A DNA stretch of 34,216 bases, taken from the NCBI GenBank assembly GCA_002418725.1, contig DIER01000025.1, positions 1 to 34,216 of the forward strand, given 5' to 3'. Positions within the stretch are counted from its first letter, which is position 1, and each line of letters starts with the position of its first letter. The DNA is from Acholeplasmataceae bacterium UBA5769 (GTDB lineage Bacteria > Bacillota_I > Bacilli_A > Acholeplasmatales > Acholeplasmataceae). The notes under the pieces were generated by a model. It was given only the letters and a program-made list of their open reading frames with translations, made no database searches and was not told where the DNA came from. Positions 7,080 through 15,889 of this stretch are shown here, piece after piece. The position numbers were made by a program, and so were the translations under genes.

Positions 7080-8433
7080 AATCTTAATCGCAAACCGTGG
7101 TGAAATCGCAGTTCGGATTATCCGTGCATGTAAAGAGTTAGGAATCGAAACGGTTGCAGTGTACTCTGAAGCTGATGAAACGTCACTTCATGTAAAACTT
7201 GCTGATGAAGCGGTTTGTATCGGTGGTGCACGCAGTAAAGAGAGCTATTTAAACATGAATAGCGTTTTATCTGCAGCCATTTCAACAGGATGCAATGCCA
7301 TTCATCCAGGGTATGGTTTTTTATCTGAAAATTCAGCCTTTGTTGAAATGGTTGAAAGATGTAACATGATTTTCATTGGTCCTTCTTCAAAAACGATTGC
7401 ACAGATTGGGGATAAAGCATCCGCACGCACGATTGCAAAAGCTACCGGTGTTCCCATCGTTGAAGGCAGTGATGGTGTGGTTGAAAATGCCCAAGAAGGG
7501 CTAAAAATAGCTAAACATATTGGATATCCTGTGATGATGAAAGCCTCGAGTGGTGGCGGAGGACGCGGGATCAGTATTGTTCGCTCAGACGAAGAATTCC
7601 TGAGTGCTTTTGAGCGTACATCGCTAGAAGCAGAAACAAGTTTTGGTGATAAATCACTTTATATTGAAAAGTTTATTGAATCACCAAGACATATCGAAAT
7701 ACAAATTATGGCAGATACACATGGAAATATTGTTCACCTTTTTGAACGTGATTGCTCAATGCAAAGACGTAATCAAAAAATGTTAGAGGAAACGCCATCA
7801 CCTATTTTAAACGATTTATTAAGACGTAAAATTGGTATGGCAGCGATCAAACTTGCAAAAGCGATCAATTATGTGAATGCAGGTACGATGGAATTTCTCG
7901 TCGATCCAAAAGGAAATTTCTATTTTATAGAAATGAATACACGTATCCAAGTCGAACATCCCATTACGGAGATGATTACAGGTGTCGATCTTGTCAAAGA
8001 GCAGATTAAAGTCGCTTATGGTAAGGAACTATCTTTTAAACAGAGAGATTTAAAGATCAATGGTCACGCGATTGAATGTCGTATTAACGCAGAACACGCG
8101 ATGAAAGGATTTATTCCTACACCAGGTAAAATCACGAATATTTTATTTCCAGGGGGCATTGGTGTTCGCATGGATACCCACATATATCCTGGTTATGAGG
8201 TGCCACCTTTTTATGATTCTATGATCGCGAAACTGATCGTTCACGCACCCACAAGAAGAGAAGCGATTAAGAAAATGCGTGTTGCACTCGAGCAGTTTGT
8301 TGTAGAAGGCATTCATACTAACATTGAATACCAATATTTGATCATGCACAATCCAGACTTCATTAAAGGCCAATACGATACGGGCTTTATTGCACGTTTC
8401 AATGCGCTTGTGGAGAGTGAAAACCGTGAATGA
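7069..8433 (+). CDS. accC: Biotin carboxylase subunit of acetyl-CoA carboxylase
   Basis: ATP-dependent carboxylation of the biotin on AccB. The N-terminus KNKILIANRGEIAVRIIRA is the canonical opening. The ATP-grasp glycine loop KASSGGGGRGI follows at about residues 158-168, and ERDCSMQRRNQKMLEE and IEMNTRIQVEHPITEM carry the catalytic and metal-binding Glu, Asn and Arg residues. Length is 454 residues, normal for AccC. The start is the ATG at 7069, 6 bases after AGGTG; upstream in-frame GTG and ATG codons overlap that ribosome site. It begins inside accB, and its TGA stop at 8431-8433 lies within the accD start region, so the operon is tightly coupled. Confidence 0.97.
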   Translation: MKNKILIANRGEIAVRIIRACKELGIETVAVYSEADETSLHVKLADEAVCIGGARSKESYLNMNSVLSAAISTGCNAIHPGYGFLSENSAFVEMVERCNMIFIGPSSKTIAQIGDKASARTIAKATGVPIVEGSDGVVENAQEGLKIAKHIGYPVMMKASSGGGGRGISIVRSDEEFLSAFERTSLEAETSFGDKSLYIEKFIESPRHIEIQIMADTHGNIVHLFERDCSMQRRNQKMLEETPSPILNDLLRRKIGMAAIKLAKAINYVNAGTMEFLVDPKGNFYFIEMNTRIQVEHPITEMITGVDLVKEQIKVAYGKELSFKQRDLKINGHAIECRINAEHAMKGFIPTPGKITNILFPGGIGVRMDTHIYPGYEVPPFYDSMIAKLIVHAPTRREAIKKMRVALEQFVVEGIHTNIEYQYLIMHNPDFIKGQYDTGFIARFNALVESENRE

Positions 8434-9304
8434 TTTTTTAACAGAACGTAAAAAGAAACTGGAAGATTTTAAGCGTAATGTACGTAAAAAAGCGATCAAC
8501 GCACAACCGATTGACATCCCTGACGGCATCTTTGTAAAGTGTGATCAGTGCGGAGCAGCTATTTATGAAAAAACGTTAGAAACCAACCATCAAATATGTC
8601 CATACTGCGAATTTCATTTTCGTATGGGTGCTCAAAAAAGACTTAACTTAACCGTCGATGAGGGTTCTTTTAGCGAACTCGATCGTTTGGTTGTCTCACT
8701 CAATCCTTTAGACATGCCTGACTATCAAGATAAACTTGCCATGGGTAAAAAGCTTTCTGGAATGGATGATGCCTTTTTATCTGGCACAGCAACCATCGTT
8801 AAAATAAAGGTGGCGATCGGTATTCTGGATAGTAATTTCATGATGGGGAGTATGGGGAGTGTCGTCGGTGAGAAAGTCACGCGCTTGATTGAACATGCCA
8901 CAAAAGAAAGACTACCACTCATCATTTTTTCTGCATCCGGTGGGGCACGTATGCAAGAGGGTATATTATCACTCATGCAAATGGCGAAAACGAGTGGTGC
9001 ACTCCACTACTTTGATGAAGAGGGCTTACTTTATATCAGTGTACTCACCAATCCAACCACAGGCGGTGTTGCTGCTAGCTTTGCAACACTGGGTGATATC
9101 AATATTGCAGAACACTCATCCTTAATTGGGTTTGCAGGTGCAAGAGTCATCAAACAGACCATCAGACAAGATTTGCCTGAAGGGTTTCAAACGGATCAAT
9201 TCCAGCTGGAACATGGGATGGTCGATATGGTTGTTCATCGTAAAGATATGCGAAAAACGCTTTATAAATTATTACAACTTCATCCGATGAGAAAGGATGG
9301 TTAA
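8426..9304 (+). CDS. accD: Acetyl-CoA carboxylase carboxyltransferase beta subunit
   Basis: With AccA it transfers the carboxyl group from carboxybiotin to acetyl-CoA. The N-terminal zinc ribbon is complete: C39, C42, C58 and C61. The crotonase-like core includes SASGGARMQEG, the CoA and oxyanion segment, and TNPTTGGVAASFATLGD. The start is GTG at 8426, giving 292 residues as in Bacillus, with GGAGAG about 9 bases upstream; this overlaps the accC stop by 8 bases. Further upstream in-frame starts would add residues not seen in the family. The stop is 1 base before the accA ATG. Confidence 0.95.
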   Translation: MNDFLTERKKKLEDFKRNVRKKAINAQPIDIPDGIFVKCDQCGAAIYEKTLETNHQICPYCEFHFRMGAQKRLNLTVDEGSFSELDRLVVSLNPLDMPDYQDKLAMGKKLSGMDDAFLSGTATIVKIKVAIGILDSNFMMGSMGSVVGEKVTRLIEHATKERLPLIIFSASGGARMQEGILSLMQMAKTSGALHYFDEEGLLYISVLTNPTTGGVAASFATLGDINIAEHSSLIGFAGARVIKQTIRQDLPEGFQTDQFQLEHGMVDMVVHRKDMRKTLYKLLQLHPMRKDG

Positions 9305-9305
9305 C

Positions 9306-10130
9306 ATGGAACTTACCGCTTGGGAAAAAGTCAAATTAGCAAGACATCCAAAAAGACCAACCTCTGTCAAACTGATTAAAGAGATTTGTCCAGATTTTAT
9401 CGAACTTCATGGCGATCGTTTATTCTCTGATGATCATGCCATCATTGGTGGTATAGGAACCTTAAACGGGCAACCTGTGACCATCATTGCCGAAGAAAAA
9501 GGTGTTACAACTGAAGAAAAAATTAAGCATAACTTTGGTATGCCTCACCCTGAGGGATACCGTAAAGCTTTGAGGTTAATGAAACAAGCTGAAAAATTTA
9601 AACGTCCGATTCTTTGTATCATTGATACCCCAGGTGCATATCCAGGCATTGGTGCCGAAGAAAGAGGACAAGCTTCAGCGATTGCCACTAACCTTAGAGA
9701 CATGATGGGTTTAAAAACCCCGATTTTAGTCATAGTTTTATCTGAAGGTGGTTCAGGTGGTGCGCTTGCCATTGGTGTTGGTGACCACATCATGATGTTT
9801 GAAAATAGCGTCTACGCCATCTTATCACCCGAAGGTTATGCCTCTATTATTTACAAAGACAGCCAAAAGGCTGATGTTGCAGCACAACTCATGAAACTTA
9901 CAGCCAACGATCTTGCATCGTTTGGTGTTATTGATCAAATTATCAAAGAAAACGAAGGACTCCATGTGGATCCAGACTTTGGCATTCAAGAACTCAAGAA
10001 AGCGTTAATTGAAAACGTAAAAAGATTAGCTAAAATGAAGACTAAACTCTTGTTAGAGCAACGATACCAAAAATTCAGACGCATGGGTAACTTCCTAGAA
10101 AAAGGAGAACCTGATGAATCATCAACCTAA
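9306..10130 (+). CDS. accA: Acetyl-CoA carboxylase carboxyltransferase alpha subunit
   Basis: Partner of AccD in carboxyltransferase. Family sequences are clear: AWEKVKLARHPKRPTS near the N-terminus, FIELHGDRLF, then IIDTPGAYPGIGAEERGQ and VLSEGGSGGALAIGVGD, the oxyanion and CoA-binding loops. At 274 residues it is about 45-50 shorter than the E. coli and Bacillus proteins; the missing part is the N-terminal helical extension, while the catalytic core is intact. AAAGGATGG provides the ribosome site for the ATG at 9306. It overlaps fabH by 17 bases, tying carboxylase and condensing enzyme together in translation. Confidence 0.96.
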   Translation: MELTAWEKVKLARHPKRPTSVKLIKEICPDFIELHGDRLFSDDHAIIGGIGTLNGQPVTIIAEEKGVTTEEKIKHNFGMPHPEGYRKALRLMKQAEKFKRPILCIIDTPGAYPGIGAEERGQASAIATNLRDMMGLKTPILVIVLSEGGSGGALAIGVGDHIMMFENSVYAILSPEGYASIIYKDSQKADVAAQLMKLTANDLASFGVIDQIIKENEGLHVDPDFGIQELKKALIENVKRLAKMKTKLLLEQRYQKFRRMGNFLEKGEPDESST

Positions 10131-11049
10131 AATGAAAGTGATTTCTAGTGGTAAGTATGTGCCACCCGGACTTATTACAAACGAAGACTTAGAAAAACTT
10201 GTCGAAACTTCAGACGAATGGATAACGACGCGTACAGGCATTAAGACACGCCATCGTGCAGATGGTGAGTTAACCTCTGAAATGGCGGTTAAAGCTGCGT
10301 TAAATGCGATAGAACGCGTGAATTATGACGTGAATAAAATTGATTTAATCATTATGGCGACCATCACAGGTGATCAATCTACACCTTCAACTGCGAATTT
10401 TATCCAAGCACAACTTGGGTTAACGCATGAAGTCATGAGTTTTGACATCAATGCAGCATGCACAGGATTTGTGTATGGCCTTGAGATTGCAGCAAACATG
10501 CTACAAAGCGGTCGTTTTAGAGCAGCCTTGGTCATTGGTGGCGAAATGCTTACGAAGATTGTGGATTACACCGATAGAAATACTTGTGTTCTTTTTGGTG
10601 ATGGTGCAGGTGCGATGATCATTGAACCAGCGGTCACAGATTATCACAATGCCTATTTCTTTAACGCCGCTCGGGGTGATACTGCAGGAAGTCTAACCGT
10701 GGTTAATAAAATTAAGATGGATGGCAAAAAAGTTTATCTTTTCGCAGTGGATGCGATGGAACAAGCCATTCGTAGAGTCTTACATGATGCAGCACTAGAC
10801 ATCTCTGATATTGATATGATTATTCCCCATCAAGCCAATGAACGCATCATTCAATCGGTCGCAAAATCCATGGATATCCCTTTAGAAAAATTTATGATGA
10901 ATTTGAGTGAATATGGTAACACTTCAGCAGCAAGTATCCCGATGACCATTTCTGATTATATTGATCAATATAGCATGCATGGTCAAAAGATCTTATTGGT
11001 TGGTTTTGGTGGTGGATTCACTTGGGGTAGTGCCATCATTCAGTTGTAG
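10114..11049 (+). CDS. fabH: 3-oxoacyl-ACP synthase III
   Basis: Starts fatty-acid synthesis by condensing a short acyl-CoA with malonyl-ACP. The thiolase-fold Cys-His-Asn triad is C116 (INAACTGFVYG), H239 (IIPHQANERI) and N269 (YGNTSAASIP). GFGGGFTWGSAII at the C-terminus is the usual ending. Length of 311 residues is normal. AAAGGAG lies 7 bases before the ATG at 10114, inside the end of accA. The residues that set straight or branched primer preference cannot be judged by eye. Confidence 0.96.
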   Translation: MNHQPKMKVISSGKYVPPGLITNEDLEKLVETSDEWITTRTGIKTRHRADGELTSEMAVKAALNAIERVNYDVNKIDLIIMATITGDQSTPSTANFIQAQLGLTHEVMSFDINAACTGFVYGLEIAANMLQSGRFRAALVIGGEMLTKIVDYTDRNTCVLFGDGAGAMIIEPAVTDYHNAYFFNAARGDTAGSLTVVNKIKMDGKKVYLFAVDAMEQAIRRVLHDAALDISDIDMIIPHQANERIIQSVAKSMDIPLEKFMMNLSEYGNTSAASIPMTISDYIDQYSMHGQKILLVGFGGGFTWGSAIIQL

Positions 11050-11057
11050 GTGATGCT

Positions 11058-11996
11058 ATGCATAAACTCGCATTTGTTTTTGCCGGTCAAGGTAGCCAAT
11101 ACGTTGGCATGGGATTAGACTTTCATGAGTTAAATCCCGATTTAGCACGTTTAGAAGAAGAAGCTAACCGCATCTTAGGTTATCCAACCAAAGACGTGAT
11201 TTTATCCGAAGAAGGATTCATCCATCAAACAAAATACACCCAACCCCTGGTTCTACTCAGCTCAATCTATGCCTATGAGTCGCTTTATACTTTAGGCGTA
11301 ATGCCAGACGCTGTTTTAGGTTTTAGTTTGGGTGAATATTCAGCATATTATGCTGCGGGGCTATTTTCATTTGGCGAAGTTCTTGATATAGTTAAAGTAC
11401 GTGCCATGTACATGGATGAAGAAACACTTACCCATCCTGGTAAAATGGCTGCCATTTTAGGTTTAACGAGAGATCAAGTGGAAACCGTATGCCAAGAAGT
11501 TGGTGAAGGTGTTTATCCTGCAAATTTCAATTCACCCGTTCAAACCGTGATCAGTGGTATCGAAGATAAGATTGATTTGGCGATTGAAAAAGCGAAAGCC
11601 ATGGGGGCGAAAAGAGCGATTAAATTAAACGTTTCTGGCGCTTTTCATTCACCATTGATGCAAGATGCCGCCCAAAGATTTAGTGCTTATATCTTATCAA
11701 AAGAAGTCTCTAAACCAAGAATAGCTGTTTATTTAAATACGACTGCAAAACCACTTCAGGTGGCAGATTTAAAATCAGAAATGGTTAAACAAATGTATTC
11801 ATCTGTACGCTTTGTTGAAGCGATTCTACAGATGAAAAATGACGGATTTACCCATTTTCTTGAAATTGGACCAGGCACCGTATTGTCAGGCTTAATCAAG
11901 AAAATTGATCCAGATCTCGAAGTGGCACACGTTGAACGTGCACACGATATCAAAGATATTGAAGGGTGGTTAAAAAACCATGGATTTATTAAATAA
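11058..11996 (+). CDS. fabD: Malonyl-CoA:ACP transacylase
   Basis: Moves malonyl groups from CoA to ACP. The nucleophile S90 sits in GFSLGEYSA, R115 (VKVRAMYMD) binds the malonyl carboxylate, H197 (GAFHSPLM) completes the catalytic pair, and GQGSQ (10-14) forms the oxyanion region. The usual GHSLGE is GFSLGE here: the histidine before the nucleophile is phenylalanine, which is not one of the essential catalytic groups but is uncommon. Length of 312 residues is normal. TAGGTG precedes the ATG, and the gene overlaps fabG by 17 bases. Confidence 0.95.
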   Translation: MHKLAFVFAGQGSQYVGMGLDFHELNPDLARLEEEANRILGYPTKDVILSEEGFIHQTKYTQPLVLLSSIYAYESLYTLGVMPDAVLGFSLGEYSAYYAAGLFSFGEVLDIVKVRAMYMDEETLTHPGKMAAILGLTRDQVETVCQEVGEGVYPANFNSPVQTVISGIEDKIDLAIEKAKAMGAKRAIKLNVSGAFHSPLMQDAAQRFSAYILSKEVSKPRIAVYLNTTAKPLQVADLKSEMVKQMYSSVRFVEAILQMKNDGFTHFLEIGPGTVLSGLIKKIDPDLEVAHVERAHDIKDIEGWLKNHGFIK

Positions 11997-12723
11997 AGTC
12001 GCACTTGTGACAGGCGGTGCATCAGGTATTGGGAAAACCATATCACTTGAACTCGCAAAACGAGGAGCTATGGTTGTCGTCAACTACAACAGAAGTAGAG
12101 AAGCGGCAGATGCCTTAATCAAAGACATCGAAAACATGAATGGTAAAGCGATGGCTTTTCAAGCTGATGTATCAAAGTATGCAGAAGCTGGACGCCTCGT
12201 GGAAGAAGTCATCAACGCTTATGGAACGCTAAATATTGTCGTTAACAATGCAGGTATCACCGATGATGCCTTGATTTTACGCATGTCAGAAGAACAGTTT
12301 AATCGTGTGATTGATACCAACCTAAAAGGGGTTTGGAATGTCTCTAAGCATGCCGCTAAAGCCTTATTAAAATCAGGCTATGGCCGTCTGATCAACATAT
12401 CATCGGTATCAGGTGTCTTAGGTAATGCAGGACAATCCAATTATTCTGCAGCCAAAGCAGGTGTCATTGGTATGACAAAAGCTTTAGCACGCGAATTTGC
12501 AGGACGCCAAGTCACGGTCAATGCGATTGCGCCTGGTTTCATTGAAACAGACATGACCAAAAAGCTTTCTGAAGAAGTGACGAAAGCATGGGCTGATCAA
12601 ATTCCTTTAAAACGCTTTGGTAAGCCTGAAGATGTTGCACATGCTGTCTGCTTTTTAGCAAGTGAACAAGCGAGTTATATTACCGGCCACACCCTAGAGG
12701 TTGATGGCGGATTAGTGATGTAG
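11980..12723 (+). CDS. fabG: 3-oxoacyl-ACP reductase
   Basis: NADPH-dependent short-chain dehydrogenase performing the first reduction of the elongation cycle. TGGASGIGK (11-19) is the TGxxxGxG cofactor loop, NNAG (89-92) the structural motif, and S142, Y155 and K159 (NYSAAKAG) the catalytic residues, spaced as in E. coli FabG. NAIAPGFIETDM and the C-terminal ITGHTLEVDGGLVM are typical. At 247 residues it is complete. Its start lies within the end of fabD, with GGGTGG about 10 bases upstream. In many bacteria acpP follows fabG; here fabF follows after 8 bases. Confidence 0.95.
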   Translation: MDLLNKVALVTGGASGIGKTISLELAKRGAMVVVNYNRSREAADALIKDIENMNGKAMAFQADVSKYAEAGRLVEEVINAYGTLNIVVNNAGITDDALILRMSEEQFNRVIDTNLKGVWNVSKHAAKALLKSGYGRLINISSVSGVLGNAGQSNYSAAKAGVIGMTKALAREFAGRQVTVNAIAPGFIETDMTKKLSEEVTKAWADQIPLKRFGKPEDVAHAVCFLASEQASYITGHTLEVDGGLVM

Positions 12724-12731
12724 GTGAAGAC

Positions 12732-13970
12732 ATGAAAAGAAGAGTTGTTGTGACCGGAATGGGTCTTGTCAGTCCTGTTGGAAACACGGTTGAAGAATCA
12801 TTTAAGCATCTTGTCGAAGGAAAAAACGGGATTGATTTTATTACCCTTTTTGATGCAAGCCAAGATAAAGTCACCATCGCAGGTGAAGTTAAAAATCTCA
12901 ATTTTGAAGATTTTTTAGACAAAAAAGAAATTAGACGTGCTGATCGCGTCACCAATTTAGCTATGGTTGCGGCACATGAAGCCATCACGCAAGCTAACTT
13001 TATGAATCATACCTACGATCCTTATCGAGTAGGTACTTTTGTGGGAAGTGGTATTGGTGGGTTAAATACGATTTTTGAGGAAGTGAAAACATCTGTTGAA
13101 CGTGGCCAAGACCGTATTTCACCTTTCTTTATTCCCAATGCCATCATCAATTTAATCGGTGCTAAAATTGGCATTAAGTATCAAGCAAAAGGTCCAAATT
13201 TACCTCAAGTAACCGCATGCTCTGCAGCGACCAATTCGATTGGTGAAGCTTTCAGATACATCAGAGATGGTTATTTAGATGCTGTCATTACAGGTGGTGC
13301 AGAATCACCGATCAATAACATTGGTGTTGGTGGTTTTTCGAGTTTAAAAGCACTTAATTTTTCAAATAATCCCGAGATTGCTTCCGTTCCTTTCGATCAG
13401 CGTAGAACAGGATTTGTGATTGCTGAAGGTGCAGGGATTCTCATTTTAGAATCATATGAGCACGCGATCAAACGTGGTGCACCTATTTTAGCAGAAATGG
13501 TAGGTTATGGGACAACCTCAGATGCGTTTCACATGACTGCTCCAGATGATGAAGCTAATGGTATCACCGTATGTCTTAAACAAGCGATTGAAGATGCTAA
13601 CATTGAAGCTAAAGATTTAGGTTATATCAATGCACATGGCACGTCAACCGTTTTAAATGATAAACTGGAAACTTTAGGTATTAAAAAAGCTTTTGGAGAA
13701 GCAGCCTATGGCATTAACATCAGTTCAACGAAGTCCATGACAGGTCATGCACTTGGAGCTGCAGGTGCCATTGAAACGATTGCGACCATTAAAGCCCTAC
13801 AAACCGGGTGGATTCCACCAACAATTCATCTGGATGAACCGGATCCAGAATGTGATTTAAACTATACACCGCATAAAGCGGTTTATCGGCAGATGACATA
13901 CGCAATGAACATCAATATTGGTTTTGGTGGTCAAAATGCAGCCATCATCTTTAAGAAGGTGAACATATGA
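12732..13970 (+). CDS. fabF: 3-oxoacyl-ACP synthase II
   Basis: Elongating condensing enzyme of type II fatty-acid synthesis. The Cys-His-His triad is C163 (TACSAATNSIG), H302 (NAHGTSTVLND) and H339 (KSMTGHALGAAG). FDQRRTGFVIAEGAG is the conserved central segment, and the C-terminus MNINIGFGGQNAAIIF carries the glycine-rich gate loop. At 412 residues it is FabF-like in length, and the two histidines rather than a His-Asn pair separate it from FabH. TAGGTG lies upstream of the ATG. Its stop overlaps the fabZ start by ATGA. Confidence 0.96.
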   Translation: MKRRVVVTGMGLVSPVGNTVEESFKHLVEGKNGIDFITLFDASQDKVTIAGEVKNLNFEDFLDKKEIRRADRVTNLAMVAAHEAITQANFMNHTYDPYRVGTFVGSGIGGLNTIFEEVKTSVERGQDRISPFFIPNAIINLIGAKIGIKYQAKGPNLPQVTACSAATNSIGEAFRYIRDGYLDAVITGGAESPINNIGVGGFSSLKALNFSNNPEIASVPFDQRRTGFVIAEGAGILILESYEHAIKRGAPILAEMVGYGTTSDAFHMTAPDDEANGITVCLKQAIEDANIEAKDLGYINAHGTSTVLNDKLETLGIKKAFGEAAYGINISSTKSMTGHALGAAGAIETIATIKALQTGWIPPTIHLDEPDPECDLNYTPHKAVYRQMTYAMNINIGFGGQNAAIIFKKVNI

Positions 13971-14395
13971 GACTAACACAAGATGAAATCAAAGCGATTA
14001 TTCCCCATCGTGATCCCTTTTTATTCATTGATGAGATGATTGAACTTGATAGTTTACACCGTGGTATAGGCATCAAATACGTCAAACCAGAAGAAGCTTT
14101 TTTTCAAGGACATTTTCCTGGAAAACCTGTGATGCCTGGTGTCTTGATCATTGAATCTTTAGCTCAAGTGGGTGCTGTTGTTTTATTGTCTCATCCGGAT
14201 TATGCAGGAAAGATTGCTTACTTTACAGGCATTTCTAACGCCAAATTTAGAAAGAGTGTTCTGCCTGGAGATATGCTTGAACTACACTGTGAACTGACAA
14301 AGATTCGAAGAGGTTTTGGCTTTGGCTCAGCCAAAGCATTTGTTAATGGAGAACTCGCATGCGAAGCGGATATTTCGTTTGCAGTAGGAAGTTAA
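13967..14395 (+). CDS. fabZ: 3-hydroxyacyl-ACP dehydratase
   Basis: Hot-dog-fold dehydratase making trans-2-enoyl-ACP. The catalytic His is H49 in GHFPGKPVMPGVLI and the partner acidic residue is E63 in ESLAQ. The N-terminal IIPHRDPFLFIDEM is typical. At 142 residues it is complete and of FabZ rather than FabA size. AAGGTG provides the ribosome site at the fabF-fabZ overlap. No isomerase of the FabM or FabA kind is in the cluster, so the route to unsaturated chains, if there is one, is elsewhere. Confidence 0.95.
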   Translation: MRLTQDEIKAIIPHRDPFLFIDEMIELDSLHRGIGIKYVKPEEAFFQGHFPGKPVMPGVLIIESLAQVGAVVLLSHPDYAGKIAYFTGISNAKFRKSVLPGDMLELHCELTKIRRGFGFGSAKAFVNGELACEADISFAVGS

Positions 14396-14923
14396 ATGAC
14401 ATCGTATACTTTATTAGAATTTGATGAACTTCAATCAACGAGTGATTTTCTTAAAGAGAATCATTCGTATTTTCCTCATATGACGATGATCAGAGCGGGT
14501 TATCAAACCAAAGGTCGCGGGCAATTTGATCGAGTATGGCTATCTAACCCAGGGGAAAATGTGTTGTTTTCAATATTATTAAAAAATATAAGTACCAACC
14601 AGTCTCATCAACTTAAAGCATGGATTATGTTTGGATTAATCTCTTATTTTCAAACGTTTGGGATAACACCGGAATTTAAAGAACCCAATGATCTTTATGT
14701 TGGTGATCAAAAGCTTGCAGGCATTTTGATTGAATCTTTATCTTTAGAAGACATGTTTGACGTGGTGGTGGTGGGTATAGGCATCAATATCAATCAATCA
14801 CATTTTCCAAATTTTCCTGCAACCTCACTTTCTTTATTGACAGGTCAGTCATACGATATACGAGAAATATTTAAAGAACTCGCAGATAGATTTATGCATA
14901 CTTATCCCAATTACATCAAATGA
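14396..14923 (+). CDS. birA: Minimal biotin-protein ligase (no DNA-binding domain)
   Basis: Activates biotin to biotinyl-AMP and attaches it to AccB. GRGQFDRVW (40-48) is the biotinyl-AMP binding loop, KEPNDLYVGDQKLAGILIE (95-113) includes the catalytic Lys in KLAG, and GIGININ (127-133) follows. Only 175 residues: it lacks the N-terminal helix-turn-helix of repressor-type BirA and probably also the C-terminal SH3-like domain, so it should be an enzyme and not a biotin repressor. The usual KWPND is KEPND, an odd Trp to Glu change at the biotin pocket. It starts at the base after the fabZ stop and closes the operon, next to its only visible substrate gene. Confidence 0.85.
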   Translation: MTSYTLLEFDELQSTSDFLKENHSYFPHMTMIRAGYQTKGRGQFDRVWLSNPGENVLFSILLKNISTNQSHQLKAWIMFGLISYFQTFGITPEFKEPNDLYVGDQKLAGILIESLSLEDMFDVVVVGIGININQSHFPNFPATSLSLLTGQSYDIREIFKELADRFMHTYPNYIK

Positions 14924-14936
14924 TTAAAATGATCTA

Positions 14937-14945
14937 TGTTATAAT
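14937..14945 (+). promoter_or_regulatory. Extended -10 promoter of the DUF1295 gene
   Basis: TG (14937-14938), one base, TATAAT (14940-14945). The -35 region is poor. A strong ribosome site AAGGGAGGG follows, 7 bases before the ATG at 14970. No terminator was seen after birA, so read-through from the fab operon is possible as well. Confidence 0.7.
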
Positions 14946-14969
14946 AAATTCTATCAAGGGAGGGATTCG

Positions 14970-15860
14970 ATGAAACAAAGAAGTATGTCCTTTTTATGGA
15001 TTACAATCATGTATGTGGTAGCCATTCTTTCAGGTATCCTCACGTTTTTGATGTTACCAGATATGGTTGATATCTACCGTTTTTTAATCGCCGATGTGGT
15101 CGCGACACTGGTTATTTATCTTTTTTCAATGCTGATTAAGAATGCCAGTTTGTACGATCCATATTGGAGTGTTATACCACCACTCATGTTCGTTTTTGCT
15201 GCTATTTACTATGAATCTTATGGATTATCCGTCATTTTGATGGTTGTTGCTATCTCGATGTGGGCGATCCGTTTAACCTACAATTGGGCAACTTTATGGA
15301 CGGGATTTCATGACATGGATTGGCGTTATGAACGCATGAAGGAAAAAGCACCTAAAGTATATTTTCTAACCAATCTTTTTGGGATTCAACTTTTCCCAAC
15401 CCTCATCGTTTTTGCACAACTTGCCCTCGGTCTTTTCGTTATTCAAGGTGATCTTAAAGCAAACTTAGGCACGTTGATGGGGGCATTGATGATTGTCATC
15501 GCTGCGATCATTCAGTTCATTGCAGATACACAAATGAAACGTTTTAAAGCACGCACCCAAGGTGAGAAAAAATGCATTGAAGAAGGTTTATGGAAATACT
15601 CAAGACATCCAAATTATTTTGGTGAATTGATGGTTTGGTGGGGACTTTATGTGATTTATCTTTCCACCCATACCTTTGATATCATGATCATTTCACCCAT
15701 CATGATGACTGCACTTTTCTTATTCATCAGTATTCCTTGGATGGAAAAGAAAATCTTAAAAACACGCCCAGAATACCAAAGCTATCAATCGCGTGTATCT
15801 ATGATCATTCCCTTTTTTAGAAAGAAAGATCAACAAGAGACTTCAATCAAAGAGGCTTGA
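14970..15860 (+). CDS. DUF1295 membrane protein, steroid 5-alpha-reductase/ICMT-like fold
   Basis: A polytopic membrane protein of 296 residues with about seven or eight hydrophobic segments. The C-terminal part carries EEGLWKYSRHPNYFGELMVWWG (positions 204-225; key residues SRHPNYFGE at 211-219), the signature shared by DUF1295 proteins, steroid 5-alpha-reductases and isoprenylcysteine methyltransferases, where it binds NADPH or S-adenosylmethionine. NPNYFGE-type sequences in DUF1295 suggest a reductase acting on a lipid, but no bacterial substrate is certain. It has its own promoter. The last codons hold the -35 box of the next gene's promoter. Position after the fatty-acid operon is compatible with a lipid role, not proof of it. 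Confidence 0.85.
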   Translation: MKQRSMSFLWITIMYVVAILSGILTFLMLPDMVDIYRFLIADVVATLVIYLFSMLIKNASLYDPYWSVIPPLMFVFAAIYYESYGLSVILMVVAISMWAIRLTYNWATLWTGFHDMDWRYERMKEKAPKVYFLTNLFGIQLFPTLIVFAQLALGLFVIQGDLKANLGTLMGALMIVIAAIIQFIADTQMKRFKARTQGEKKCIEEGLWKYSRHPNYFGELMVWWGLYVIYLSTHTFDIMIISPIMMTALFLFISIPWMEKKILKTRPEYQSYQSRVSMIIPFFRKKDQQETSIKEA

Positions 15861-15884
15861 CAAGAAGATAAGTTGTGATATCAT
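15857..15884 (+). promoter_or_regulatory. Promoter of the fluoride riboswitch-antiporter unit
   Basis: TTGACA (15857-15862) overlaps the stop codon of the DUF1295 gene. After 16 bases comes TATCAT (15879-15884), with an extended-element TG at 15876-15877. The predicted transcript start, about 15891, is where the riboswitch fold begins. Confidence 0.8.
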
Positions 15885-15889
15885 GGAAG

